A stretch of DNA of 64,000 nt, from assembly GCA_003248315.1 (NCBI GenBank), contig QKWM01000004.1:2232001-2296000 (forward strand), read 5' to 3'. The notes under the pieces were generated by a model. It saw only the letters and a program-made list of their open reading frames with translations. It made no database searches and was not told the origin of the DNA. This document shows, in pieces, positions 21,233-31,148 of this stretch; position 1 is the stretch's first letter; each line of letters starts with the position of its first letter. Source of the stretch: Streptomyces sp. SW4 (GTDB lineage Bacteria; Actinomycetota; Actinomycetes; Streptomycetales; Streptomycetaceae). The position numbers and the translations under genes are program-made.

Positions 21233-22134
21233 TCAGCCGAGCTGTGCCGGAGCCTCCATGGCGATCCGCTCGAAGATCTTCTCGTCCGCCGCGAAGTCCG
21301 ATCCGGCGATCGGCCAGTGGACGACCAGCTCGGTGAAGCCCAGTTCCTGGTGGCGACCGGCGAAGTCCACGAACGCGTCCAGGGACTCCAGCGGCCGGTT
21401 CCGGTCCGGGGTGAAACCGGTCAGCAGCACCTTGTCGAGCTCCGCAACGTCGCGTCCGATCGCGGCGCAGGCATCGGCCAGCTTGTCGGCCTGCCCCGCA
21501 GCGCGCGGAGCGACTGCTCGGGAGTGCCGTTCTCGTACAGCTTGGGATCGCCGGTCGTCACCCACGCCTGGCCGTACTGGGCGGCCAGCCGCAGCCCGCG
21601 CGGGCCGGTCGCGGCCACCGCGAAGGGCAGCCGGGGCCGCTGCACACAGCCCGGGATGTTGCGCGCCTCGTGCGCCGCGTAGAAGTCGCCCTCGTACGAG
21701 ACCGCGTCCTGGGTGAGCAGCCGGTCGAGCAGTGCGAGGAACTCCGCGAACCGGTCGGCCCGCTCGCGCGGCGTCCACGGCTCCTGCCCCAGCGCGGTGG
21801 CGTCGAATCCGGTGCCGCCCGCGCCTATGCCGAGGGTGATCCGGCCGGCGGAGATGTCGTCCAGGGAGATCAGTTCCTTGGCGAGCGTCACCGGGTGCCG
21901 GAAGTTCGGCGAGGTCACGAGCGTGCCCAGGCGCAGCCGCTCGGTGACCGCCGCGGCGGCGGTGAGCGTCGGCACAGCGCCGAACCAGGGACCGTCCCGG
22001 AAGCTCCGCCAGGACAGGTGGTCGTAGGTGTAGGCGGCGTGGAAGCCGAGCTGCTCGGCACGTTCCCAGGCCGCCCGACCGCCCTCGTGCCAGCGGCGGT
22101 AGGGCAGGATCACGGTGCTCAGGCGCAGACTCAT
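21233..22134 (-). CDS. LLM-class (probably F420-dependent) oxidoreductase
   Basis: About 300 residues, a luciferase-like TIM barrel with AYTYDHLSWRSF, RLRLGTLVTSPNFRHPVTLA, GRITLGIGAGGTGFDA and LRLAAQYGQAWVTTGDP. Actinobacterial members of this group use coenzyme F420 rather than FMN, and the substrate cannot be read from the sequence. One missing base near 21497 separates the last 80 residues (QADKLADACAAIGRD onward) into another frame. A parS site follows the start codon region upstream, at 22161. Confidence 0.88.
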
Positions 22135-22160
22135 GCCCCGAGCCTATGCGGCCGTCCGGT

Positions 22161-22174
22161 GTTTCACGTGAAAC
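22161..22174. promoter_or_regulatory. parS site (perfect), intergenic
   Basis: GTTTCACGTGAAAC exactly matches the ParB-binding consensus. It lies in the 52-base gap between the LLM oxidoreductase start and the stop of the next minus-strand gene. Confidence 0.9.
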
Positions 22175-22186
22175 AGCGGACGACGG

Positions 22187-22645
22187 TCACCGCACGCGGC
22201 TGCTGAGCCACGGAGAGAGGCTGATCATCGGCATGTACTCCTTGTGGACCCGGTCGCCGGGCAGCGGCACCATCAGGAAGTAGCCGGGCGGGAAGCGGCG
22301 CGCCTTGACCCAGGCGGCATCACCGAAGACGGACCGGAGGAAGGCGGGCACGTCGTCGCGGTCGATGTCGGGGCACTCGACGCCCTCGACGTCGATCAGC
22401 GCGTCGTCCTCCGGGTAGAGCCGGACGCTCACCCGGGGCAGGCCCCCGAACTCGACGTACGCCTCATGGGGCAGGGATCCGTCCGGGTCGGCGACGACCC
22501 CGACGCCGGCGGCGCTGCGGCGGGAGGTCCGGTCGGCGCCGATGTCGTGCGTGACCTCGATCTCGCGCCCGTAGGTGTCGGCGATGGCCCGCAGGGCGGT
22601 GACGGCGGCTTCCGTGGTCGGCAGATGCTCCATGCCGTAGATCAT
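22187..22645 (-). CDS. Conserved protein of unknown function
   Basis: A 152-residue soluble, acidic protein: HLPTTEAAVTALRAIADTYG, ADPDGSLPHEAYVEFGG, RVSVRLYPEDDALIDVEGVE and a C-terminal PPGYFLMVPLPGD. I recognise no family. ATG 22645 and ATG 22633 are both possible starts and neither has a clear ribosome site. It reads in the same direction as the genes on both sides, 35 bases downstream of kptA. The frame is intact. Confidence 0.75.
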   Translation of the reverse strand: MIYGMEHLPTTEAAVTALRAIADTYGREIEVTHDIGADRTSRRSAAGVGVVADPDGSLPHEAYVEFGGLPRVSVRLYPEDDALIDVEGVECPDIDRDDVPAFLRSVFGDAAWVKARRFPPGYFLMVPLPGDRVHKEYMPMISLSPWLSSRVR

Positions 22646-22679
22646 GCGCGATCACCGCGGAAGCGGGGGAGCGGGCCGG

Positions 22680-23228
22680 TCAGTGCTTCTCGGGAAACCG
22701 CAGGTACCGCGGGGGCACCGACTTCGTCAGCCACACCCCGTTGGCGCTGACGTGGAAGACATGGCCGTCGCGGTGCATGGCACCGGCGTCCACCGCCAGC
22801 ACGACCGGACGGCCGCGCCGGGCCCCGACCCGGGTCGCGGTCTCGCGGTCGGGCGACAGATGCACGTCGTGCCGGTTCATCGGCCGCAGCCCCTCGGCGC
22901 GGATCCCGTCCAGGCTGGGGGCCACGGTCCCGTGGTAGAGGTACGGCGGCGGGACCGCCGGGGGCAGTCCGAGGTCCACGTCGACGCTGTGGCCCTGACT
23001 GGCCCGGATCCGGGTGCCCTCGACGGCGAAACGGCGTTTGTCGTTCGTGGCGACGACGTGGTCCAGTTCCTCCCGCGTGAAGGGGAACCCGTGGGCGGCC
23101 GCCGCGGCGATCAGGGTGTCGATCTCCACCCAGCCGCCCTCGTCGAGGGTGAGCCCGATCCGCTCCGGCTGGTGACGCAGATGGCGGGAGAGGTACTTCG
23201 AGACCTTCACCCGGCGTCTGTCGTCCAT
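22680..23228 (-). CDS. kptA: RNA 2'-phosphotransferase KptA/Tpt1
   Basis: A 182-residue KptA: VKVSKYLSRHLRHQPERIGL, DEGGWVEIDTLI, FAVEGTRIRASQGHSVDVDL, YHGTVAPSLDGIRAEGL and HVFHVSANGVWLT. The conserved Arg-His-Arg-Arg residues of the fold are visible (R in SRHLRHQ, H in SRHLRHQ, R in RIRASQGHS, R in RPVVLAVDA). The enzyme removes an internal 2'-phosphate from RNA and gives it to NAD. Its bacterial target is unknown, since bacteria lack the eukaryotic tRNA splicing that makes this mark. The start is ATG 23228. The frame is intact. Confidence 0.93.
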   Translation of the reverse strand: MDDRRRVKVSKYLSRHLRHQPERIGLTLDEGGWVEIDTLIAAAAAHGFPFTREELDHVVATNDKRRFAVEGTRIRASQGHSVDVDLGLPPAVPPPYLYHGTVAPSLDGIRAEGLRPMNRHDVHLSPDRETATRVGARRGRPVVLAVDAGAMHRDGHVFHVSANGVWLTKSVPPRYLRFPEKH

Positions 23229-23311
23229 GTCTTCCCGATGCGACCGTCCGTTCACCCTCCCAGCGTGCCGAACGAGACCCACATCACGCGATCGGTTTTG
23301 CGGACGAGGTT

Positions 23312-23339
23312 TGATCCACAGCAAGTCGCGTTATCCACA
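23312..23339. promoter_or_regulatory. Pair of DnaA-box-like sequences upstream of kptA
   Basis: TTATCCACA at 23331-23339 is a perfect DnaA box, and TGATCCACA at 23312-23320 is a near match in the same orientation. They lie between kptA and the end of the hydrolase-SDR gene. Confidence 0.5.
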
Positions 23340-23385
23340 GGGGACTTGGCCGCTCCTGTGGAGAACGGCGGACGCCGTGCCGGTG

Positions 23386-25139
23386 TCACACCAGGGGCTC
23401 CACCCGTGCCAGGGCCCGCAGCGCCCCGGCAGGAAGCGCGACGCGAGACGGGCTCCGCGCGCCTCGGGCGTGACCGGCACGACCGCCCGGTTGCGCACGA
23501 CGGCCTCCAGGATCGCGTCGGCGACCTTCTCCGGCGGATAGTTGCGCATGCCGTAGAGCCGGGTGGTGCGCTGCCGGCGCCTCTGCTCCTCCTCGGCGTC
23601 GGCACCGGCGAAGCGCGCGGTCGCGGTGATGTTGGTGTTGACCAGGCCGGGGCAGACCGCCGTGACGCCGATGCCCTGCCCGGCCAGCTCGGCGCGCAGG
23701 CACTCGCTCAGCATCAGCACCGCCGCCTTGGAGGTGCTGTAGGCGGGCAGTACCCGGGACGGCTGGAAGGCGGCGGCGGAGGCGGTGTTGACGATGTGGC
23801 CGCCCTGCCCGCGCTCGGCCATCTGCCTGCCGAACAGCCGGCAGCCGTGGATCACGCCCCACAGGTTGACGTCGAGGACCTTCCTCCAGTCCTCCGGGGT
23901 GGTGTCGAAGAAGGAGCCCGACAGCCCGATGCCGGCGTTGTTGACCAGCACGTCCACCACGCCGTACTCGGCGGCGACCTTCGCGGCGAGCTTCTCCATC
24001 GCCTGTTCGTCGGAGACGTCGGCGGTCTCCGCCCAGGCGTCGCGGGCGCCGACCAGCCGGGACAGCTCGGCGGTGCGGGCGGCGGCCTCGCCGTCCCGGT
24101 CCACGGCGATCACCCGGGCCCCGGCCTCGGCGAACGCGAACGCCGTCGCCCGCCCGATGCCGCTGCCCGCGCCGGTGACCAGCACGAGCCGCCCGCCGAA
24201 CCGGTCGGCGTACCTGCCGCTCGCGGCCACCTGCGGACGGCCGCCCTCGACGGCCGTGACGAACTCCGCGATCCAGTCGGACAGCACGTCGGGCCGGGTC
24301 CGGGGATCCAGTGCTTCGCCGGGAGCGTGCGCCGGGTCAGCTGCGGCGCCCACAGTTCCAGCTCGTCGTAGAGCCGCTCGGACAGGAACGCGTCGTCCAC
24401 GGGAGTGATGAGCTGCACGGGGGCGTGGGCGTAGGCGTCCGGGCGTGGACGGCGCAGCCGGGACCGCACGTTGTCCCGGTAGAGCCATGCGCCGTGCGCC
24501 GCGTCCGCCGGCAGCGACGGTGTCGGATAGTCCCGGCGGGGACCTTCTCGACGCGCCGCAGGATGCCCGGCCAGCGCTTGCCGAGAGGGCCGCGCCAGGC
24601 CAGCTCGGGCAGCGCCGGTGTGTGCAGCAGGTAGACGTACCAGGACTTCGCGCCCTGGCCGAGGAGCTGGCCGACCCGTCGTGGCGTGGGCCTCTTGAGG
24701 CGGCTGTTGATCCAGTGGCCGAAGTGGTCGAGGGACGGGCCGGACATCGAGGTGAAGGAGGCGATCCGCCCTCCGTGCGCCGCACCGTGGCGAACTCCCA
24801 GCCCTGCACCGACCCCCAGTCGTGGCCCACCAGGTGCACCGGCCGGTCCGGGCTGACCGCGTCCGCGACCGCGAGGAAGTCGTCCGTCAGCTTCTCCAGC
24901 GTGAAGCCGCCGCGCAGCGGCTTCGGCGCCGTCGACCGGCCGTGGCCGCGGACGTCGTAGAGCACCACGTGGAACCGGTCGGCGAGCCGGCCGGCCACCT
25001 CGGACCAGACCTCCTTGCTGTCCGGGTAGCCGTGCACCAGGACGACCGTCGGCTGCCGCCGATCGCCCAGCTCGGCCACGCACAGCTCGACACCGCCCGT
25101 GCGCACGACGCGCTCGCGCGCTCCCTCGATCACCGTCAC
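23386..25139 (-). CDS. Alpha/beta hydrolase fused to a short-chain dehydrogenase
   Basis: One chain of about 585 residues after repair of four single-base losses near 24777, 24536, 24300 and 23432. Residues 1 to about 290 form an alpha/beta hydrolase: VVLVHGYPDSKEVWSE, YDVRGHGRST, LVGHDWGSVQG with a nucleophile-elbow Asp, and LITPVDDAFLSERLYDEL. Residues from about 320 form an SDR: LVLVTGAGSGIGRATAFAF, VDVLVNNAGIG, and the catalytic Ser/Tyr/Lys in IVNTASAAAFQ and YSTSKAAVL. Asp at the elbow fits epoxide-hydrolase or haloalkane-type chemistry. The GTG start overlaps the upstream gene's stop by four bases (GTGA), so the two are probably co-translated. The substrate is unknown. Confidence 0.88.
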
Positions 25140-26025
25140 TTCTCCTCCGCCCAGCGCCGCACGTGCGGCAGATCGTCGTCCAGCCAGAAGGCGCTCTCCT
25201 CGGGGTCCCGGGAGTCGGTGACGACCAGGATCTCCTCGAACTTCGCGCCGGTGCCCCGGAAGCCCAGATGGGGCGCGACCGCCCACAGTCCCGGCTGCGG
25301 CGGATGGTCGGAGAAGCGGTACGGCGACCACAGCGGGGACCAGCCCTCGCGGTGGCCGTGCAGCGCGTCCGACGCCAGCCCCTTGAGGGACTGCGTGCCG
25401 AAACCGAACAGCCGCGGTGCGAGGCGCCGTTCGCGCACCCGGTCCACCTTGTGCGCGATCACGCCGAAGGGGTAGGCACGGTGCCGGTTGGCGTAGCCCT
25501 GGCGGACCATCAGCCGGTCCACGTCCTGGTAGATCTCGCGCAGCGACCGGCGTTCGCGGACCTCGCGCAGGATCAGCTCGCGGTGTGCCTCCAGGTCGGC
25601 CATCAGCCGCCGCTGCACCGGGTTGGGGCCGAGCGAGCCGGAGTAGCCGATGTCCGCCGTGTGGCCCGGTAGACCGGCGCCATGTCGAGGATGAACGGCA
25701 TGCCGGGCTCCAGGCGCCGGTTCGTGGGGAAGAACTGCAGCGGCACCCGGAACCCGGCGAACGCGGTGCGGTCGCCGAACCAGGCGAAGGGCAGGTGGAA
25801 CCAGTCCCGCACGCCCCGCTCGCGCAGCCAGTCGCGCTGCATCCGCGCCGCCTCGCGCTCGGTCACACCGGGCCGGAGCCGGGCCGCGACCGCCTCGGCG
25901 CACTCGTAGGCGAGCCGCTGCACCTCGCGGAACCCCCGCAGCTCCGCCGGCCGCGCGCCCGCCGCCGTCCTGCCCGCCGCTGTCGTCCCGCCCGCTGCCG
26001 CCGTCGTGCCGCCCGCCGCCGTCAT
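25136..26025 (-). CDS. M24-type (aminopeptidase P/creatinase fold) protein
   Basis: About 296 residues after repair of one loss near 25674. Pita-bread-fold features are YECAEAVAARLRPGVTEREA, FRVPLQFFPTNRRLEPGMPF, ILDMAPVYRGHTADIGYSGS with metal-ligand Asp residues, an acidic stretch, and a C-terminal GTGAKFEEILVVTD. It lacks the full HxxGxxxHE pattern of a standard methionine or proline aminopeptidase, so it may be a divergent hydrolase. The N-terminus is an Ala/Gly/Thr repeat (TAAGGTTAAAGGTTAAG). Its stop overlaps the GTG of the hydrolase-SDR gene, forming a two-gene unit. Confidence 0.8.
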
Positions 26026-26268
26026 GCCACCCGCCCCAACCCGGTCCGTCCCGACCGCGCTACTCGCTCGTAACGTGACCTGGCCGAGAGTTCCACTTGT
26101 TAGACGGATCGTCAATAGGTTGCGTCGTGGCTGGTGGACAGCGCGCACGGAGTGTCGCGGTAGCTCTCAGGCACGGCATCCCCTAAGGCCCCGTACGTCT
26201 TGAGTACGACCCCAAGACGGCTCTGCGGTCTGACGACCCGCGTGGCACGCGTCACTACTGTCGAAGAC

Positions 26269-27237
26269 GTGACTGTGATCGCGACCGAAAGCCTGAGCAA
26301 GCGGTTCCCCGGGTGACCGCTCTCGACCGGCTCTCCGTGGACGTCGGGCCCGGTGTGACCGGACTCGTCGGAGCCAACGGAGCCGGCAAGTCCACGCTCA
26401 TCAAAATCCTGCTGGGTCTCTCCCCCGCCACCGAGGGCCGCGCCGAGGTGCTCGGACTCGACGTCGCCACCCAGGGCGCCGACATCCGCGAGCGGGTCGG
26501 CTACATGCCGGAACACGACTGCCTGCCGCCCGACGTCTCGGCCACCGAGTTCGTCGTCCACATGGCGCGCATGTCCGGCCTGCCGCCCACCGCCGCGCGC
26601 GAGCGCACCGCGGACACCCTGCGCCACGTCGGGCTGTACGAGGAGCGCTACCGCCCCATGGGCGGCTACTCCACCGGCATGAAACAGCGCGTCAAGCTCG
26701 CGCAGGCCCTCGTCCACGACCCCGGCTGGTCTTCCTCGACGAGCCGACCAACGGCCTCGACCCGGTCGGCCGCGACGAGATGCTCGGCCTGATCCGCCGC
26801 GTCCACACCGACTTCGGCATCTCGGTCCTGGTCACCTCGCACCTGCTCGGCGAGCTGGAGCGCACCTGCGACCACGTCGTCGTCATCGACGGCGGCAAGC
26901 TGCTGCGTTCCAGCTCCACCACGGACTTCACCCAGACCACCACCACCCTCGCCGTCGAGGTCACCGACACCGACGACCACCCGACGGCACCCGCGCCGTC
27001 CGGGACGCGCTCCGGGCGCGCGGGATGGCCGTCGAGGACGGCCGCGGCCTGCCCGGCGCGGGCCACGTCCTGCTCCTGACGGCACAGGGCGAGGAGACCT
27101 ACGACCTGGTCCGCGACGTCATCGCGGACCTCGGCCTCGGCCTGGTGCGCATGGAGCAGCGCCGGCACCACATCTCGGAGGTCTTCAAGAGCGGCGACGA
27201 CGCGGCGCGGAAGGAGGCGGTCGGCCATGGCAGCTGA
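26269..27237 (+). CDS. ABC transporter ATP-binding protein (ABC-2 type), first copy
   Basis: About 323 residues once three bases are restored, near 26312, 26725 and 26985. It has Walker A GLVGANGAGKSTLIKILL, the Q loop in VGYMPEHDCLP, the signature YSTGMKQRVKLAQALVHDP, Walker B LVFLDEPTNGLDP, and the H loop VTSHLLGELE. A C-terminal extension follows, as in exporters for drugs or lipids. It starts at GTG 26269 (VTVIATESLSKRFP) and overlaps the permease gene by 11 bases. It is the first gene of a four-gene operon, so two ATPases and two permeases are made together. Confidence 0.93.
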
Positions 27238-28134
27238 GCAGTCCACAGTCACCGCGGCGGGCGACCAGACCCGTATCCACAACATCGGCTACCGCACCTA
27301 CGACGGCCCCGGCTCGGCCGCGCCTACGCCCGCCGCTCCCTGTACTCGCAGTCGCTGCGCGGCGCCTACGGCCTCGGCCGCTCGGCCAAGTCCAAGGTGC
27401 TGCCGATGCTGCTGTTCGTCGTCATGTGCGTGCCCGCGGCGATCATGGTCGCCGTCGCGGTGGCCACCAAGGCGAACGACCTGCCTGTCGACTACACGCG
27501 CTACGCGATCATCATGCAGGCCGTGATCAGCCTGTACGTCGCCTCGCAGGCACCCCAGTCGGTCTCCCGCGACCTGCGGTTCAAGACCGTCCCGCTGTAC
27601 TTCTCCCGGCCCATCGAGACCGCCGACTACGTCCGCGCCAAGTACGCGTCCCTGGCCTCGGCGCTGTTCATCCTCACGGCCGCCCCGCTGCTGGTGCTGT
27701 ACGTGGGCGCACTGCTCGCCAAGCTCGACTTCGCCGACCAGACCAAGGGATTCGCGCAGGGACTCGTCTCCGTGGCACTGCTCTCACTGCTCTTCGCCGG
27801 CATCGGCCTGGTCATCGCCTCGGTCACACCGCGCCGCGGCTTCGGCATCGCCGCCGTCATCGCCGTGCTGACCATCACCTACGGCGCCGTGTCCACCCTC
27901 CAGGCCATCGCCGACGTCCAGGACAGCTCCGGCGCCATCGCCTGGATCGGGCTGTTCTCCCCGATCACCCTCATCGACGGCGTGCAGTCCGCGTTCCTGG
28001 GCGCCACCACGGCCTTCCCGGGCGGAGCCGGCCCGGGCACCGGAGAGGGCCTGGTCTACGTACTGCTCACCCTCGGCCTGATCGCGGGCTCCTACGGCCT
28101 GCTGATGCGCCGCTACAAGAAGGTGGGACTGTGA
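27227..28134 (+). CDS. ABC-2 type permease, first copy
   Basis: About 302 residues after repair of one base near 27311. It opens with a cytoplasmic N-terminus (TRIHNIGYRTYDGPRLGR) and has six hydrophobic spans, including MLLFVVMCVPAAIMVAVAVA, ALFILTAAPLLVLYVGALLA and LVYVLLTLGLIAGSYGLL, ending RRYKKVGL. It is the membrane partner of the ATPase directly upstream. The TGA stop overlaps a GTG at 28131 that begins a tiny ORF leading to the next ATPase. Confidence 0.9.
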
Positions 28135-28190
28135 CCACGCCCGCCCCGTCGCCCGCCACCACCCTTCCAAGGAATGGGCTGCGCCCATGA
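28131..28190 (+). CDS. 19-codon linking ORF, or the missing N-terminus of the next ATPase
   Basis: GTG at 28131 overlaps the permease stop (GTGA). The frame reads VTTPAPSPATTLPRNGLRP, and its stop overlaps the ATPase ATG (ATGA). It could be a coupling ORF. Given how often C runs are one base short here, one more C at 28184-28186 would fuse it in frame to MSTLHIDHV as an N-terminal extension. I cannot decide between these. Confidence 0.3.
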   Translation: MTTPAPSPATTLPRNGLRP

Positions 28191-29095
28191 GCACTCTTCA
28201 CATCGACCACGTCTCCCGCTGGTTCGGCAACGTGGTCGCCGTCAACGACATCACCATGACGATCGGCCCGGCGTCACCGGACTGCTCGGCCCCAACGGCG
28301 CCGGGAAGTCCACCCTCATCAACATGATGGGCGGCTTCCTGGCCCCTCCACCGGCACGGTCACCCTCGACGGACAGCCGGTGTGGCGCAACGAGGCCATC
28401 TACCGGCACATCGGCATCGTCCCGAGCGGGAGGCGATGTACGACTTCCTCACCGGCCGCGAGTTCGTCCTCGCCAACGCCGAGCTGCACGGCCTGGGCGC
28501 CACGGCGGCCCAGCGGGCGCTCGCCACGGTCGAGATGGAGTACGCCCAGGACCGGAAGATCGCCACCTACTCCAAGGGCATGCGCCAGCGCGTGAAGATG
28601 GCGAGCGCCCTCGTCCACGACCCGTCGCTGCTCCTGCTGGACGAGCCGTTCAACGGCATGGACCCGCGCCAGCGCATGCAGTTGATGGACCTGCTCCGGC
28701 GGATGGGGGACGAGGGGCGCACGGTGCTGTTCTCCTCCCACATCCTCGAGGAGGTCGAGCAGCTCGCCTGGCACATCGAGGTCGTGGTCGCCGGACGGCA
28801 CGCGGCCAGCGGCGACTTCCGCAAGATCCGCCGGCTGATGACCGACCGGCCGCACCGCTACCTGGTCCGCTCCAGCGACGACCGGGCGCTGGCGGCGGCC
28901 CTGATCGCCGACCCGTCGACGGCGGGCATCGAGGTGGACCTCGCCGAGGGCGCGCTGCGCATCCAGGCCGTGGACTTCGGCCGGTTCACGGCCCTGCTGC
29001 CGAGAGTCGCCAAGGAGCATGGCATCCGCCTGCTCACGGTCTCGCCGTCCGACGAGTCCCTCGAGTCCGTGTTCTCGTACCTGGTCGCGGCGTAG
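28187..29095 (+). CDS. ABC transporter ATP-binding protein (ABC-2 type), second copy
   Basis: About 303 residues after restoring bases near 28270, 28345 and 28425. It has Walker A LLGPNGAGKSTLINMMGG, Q loop IGIVPEREAMYD, signature YSKGMRQRVKMASALVHDP, Walker B LLLLDEPFNGMDP, and FSSHILEEVEQLA. It starts MSTLHIDHVSRWFGN at ATG 28187. Sequence similarity to the first ATPase is clear but not close, so the operon encodes two distinct modules. These may form one heteromeric exporter or two exporters with related cargo. The cargo is unknown. Confidence 0.93.
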
Positions 29096-29105
29096 GAGGC
29101 CGAAG

Positions 29106-29823
29106 ATGTACGACCCACAGTCGCCCGGCTCACCTACCGGGCCCTGCTCGGCCGTCGCCGGGCCCTCATCCTCGGCGCGCTGCCCCTGCTGCTGCTCGTC
29201 ATCGCCGTCGCCGTGCGCGGCCTGTCCGGGGCCGACGACCAGGTCGCCGCGGACGTGCTGGGCGGGTTCGCGCTCGCCACGATGGTGCCGATCATCGGCG
29301 TCATCGCCGGCACCGGTGCCATCGGCCCGGAGATCGACGACGGCTCGGTGGTCTACCTGCTGTCCAAGCCCGTGAAACGGCCGACGATCATCTTCACCAA
29401 GCTGATCGTCGCGATCGCCGTGACGATGGTCTTCTCCGCGGTCCCCACCCTGGTCGCGGGCCTCGTCCTCAACGGCAACGGCCAGCAGGTCGCCGTCGCC
29501 TACACGATCGCCGCGCTGGTCGCCTCCATCGCCTACGCCGCACTGTTCCTGCTGCTCGGCACGGTCTCCCGGCACGCCGTGGTCTTCGGGCTGGTCTACG
29601 CCCTGGTCTGGGAGGCGCTGTTCGGCTCCCTGGTCCCGGCGCGCGCACCCTCAGCGTCCAGCAGTGGTCGCTGGCGGTCGCGCAGAAGGTCGCCGACGGA
29701 AACCTGGTGACCTCGGACGTCGGTCTGCCGACCGCGACGGTGCTGCTCGTGGCGGTCACGGTGCTGGCGACCTGGTACGCCGGCCAGAAGCTGCGGTCGC
29801 TGACACTGGCCGGGGAGGAGTAG
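29106..29823 (+). CDS. ABC-2 type permease, second copy
   Basis: About 239 residues after two repairs, near 29115 and 29640. It starts MYDPTVARLTYRALLGRRRA with GGAGG 6-7 bases before the ATG. Hydrophobic spans include LILGALPLLLLVIAVAV, GFALATMVPIIGVIAGTGAI, AYTIAALVASIAYAALFLLL and TVLLVAVTVLATWYAG. The motif IDDGSVVYLLSKPVKRPTII is typical of ABC-2 permeases. It is the last gene of the operon, followed by a repeat array and a hairpin terminator. Confidence 0.9.
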
Positions 29824-29825
29824 GC

Positions 29826-29890
29826 CGGCGGCCCTTTCAGGCGGCCCCTTTCAGGCGGCCCCCTGGCAGGCGGCCCCCCTGGCAGGCGGC
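29826..29890. repeat. Tandem repeat of about 14-16 bp behind the ABC operon
   Basis: Four units built on GGCGGCCCCTTTCAGGCGG or GGCGGCCCCCTGGCAGGCGG run head to tail directly after the permease stop. The C run grows from 3 to 6 along the array. Confidence 0.7.
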
Positions 29891-29920
29891 TCCTCGGGCC
29901 ATCCGGCGCCCCGGGTTATT

Positions 29921-29947
29921 CGGTGGCGCCGGAATCCGGCGCCACCG
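29921..29947 (+). terminator. Terminator hairpin of the ABC operon
   Basis: CGGTGGCGCCGG (29921-29932) pairs perfectly with CCGGCGCCACCG (29936-29947) around a three-base loop. It lies about 100 bases after the last ABC gene. From here to 30173 I see no convincing gene. Confidence 0.8.
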
Positions 29948-30173
29948 CACACTGGTTGGCGTCCGCGCCGCCGCAGGGGCGGCGGCGCCACGATCCGGGA
30001 GAGGAGCAGGGCGATGTCCATGCACGGCAGTACGCCCGGCTCCCGGCAGGGCGGCCCGCGGTGGGCTCCGGAGTAGCCGTTACCTCTCCGTCGAGTCCGC
30101 CCCGCACGGGGGAGCTGCCCGGGGCGGCCGCTTCGAGCACGCGGTGCGATGCGCTCGCGTGGGCCGCCCACCC

Positions 30174-30278
<105 letters not shown>

Positions 30279-30286
30279 GACAGCAC

Positions 30287-30314
30287 AGAGCCCGGCCGGT
30301 GACCCGGCCGGGCT
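30287..30314. terminator. Hairpin terminator between the tRNA-like gene and the HAD gene
   Basis: AGCCCGGCCGG and CCGGCCGGGCT form an 11-bp GC-rich stem with a short loop. It lies just 3' of the tRNA-like gene and just 3' of the convergent HAD gene, so it can end both transcripts. Confidence 0.8.
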
Positions 30315-30328
30315 CCACGATCACGGGC

Positions 30329-31148
30329 TCAGCCCAGCAGCCGTTCCAGTACGACCGCGATGCCGTCCTCGTCGTTCGACGACGTCACCTCGTCGGCCAC
30401 GGCCCGCAGCTCCGCGTGCGCGTTGGCCATGGCGACGCCACGGGAGGCCCAGGCGAACATGGGGATGTCGTTCGGCATGTCGCCGAAGGCGATGGTGTCC
30501 GCGGCCTTCATGCCCAGGCGGCGCGCGGCCAGCGACAGCCCGTCGCCTTGGACAGCCCCAGCGGCAGCAGTTCCACGATGCCGGCGCCGGCCATGGTGAC
30601 CGTGACGAAGCCGCCGCGGTCCGGCGGGCGATGTCGGCCAGTTCGTCGTCCGACAGGGTCGGATGCTGGATGTAGATCTTGTTCAGCGGTGCGGACCACA
30701 GGTCCGAGGCGTCCGTGAACGGGGTCGACGGCAGCGCGCCGCCGACCTCGTACCCGGGCCCGACCAGGACCTCGCCGTCCAGCCCGTCCCGGCTGGCCGC
30801 CAGATAGAGCGGGCCGGTCTCGGACTCGATCTTGGCCAGGGCGACCCCGGCCAGCTGGCGGTCGAGGGTGACCGAGGTGAGCAGCCGGTGCTCGCCGGCG
30901 TGGTAGACCTGCGCGCCCTGGCCGCAGACGGCCAGTCCGTCGTACCCGAGGTCGTCCAGGATGTGCCGGGTCCAGGGGACCGCACGGCCGGTGACGACGA
31001 TGTGGGCGGCGCCCGCCGCGGTGGCCGCGGCGAGCGCGTCACGGGTGCGCTGCGAGACGGTGTCGTCGGTGCGCAGCAGCGTCCCGTCGAGGTCGGTCGC
31101 GATCAGGCGGTACGGGAAGCCACCGGCACCGGACGGGTCGTCGCTCAC
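30329..31148 (-). CDS. HAD-superfamily (Cof-type) phosphatase, downstream of serS
   Basis: About 273 residues after repair of two single-base losses near 30550 and 30615. Motif I is RLIATDLDGTLLRTDD, motif II is HIVVTGRAVPW, and motif IV is TIAFGDMPNDIPMFAWA. It has the same family and layout as the protein at 20285-21172. Its GTG start overlaps the serS stop by four bases (GTGA), so the two genes are translationally coupled. The pairing with serS suggests a repair or clean-up role for a phosphorylated metabolite, but that is inference. Confidence 0.9.

Noticed and set aside
29824..30173. Several overlapping small frames on both strands between the ABC operon and the tRNA-like gene, for example a minus-strand MDIALLLSRIV frame
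   Set aside because: No frame has a ribosome site plus protein-like composition over more than about 20 residues. The region holds repeats and a terminator.
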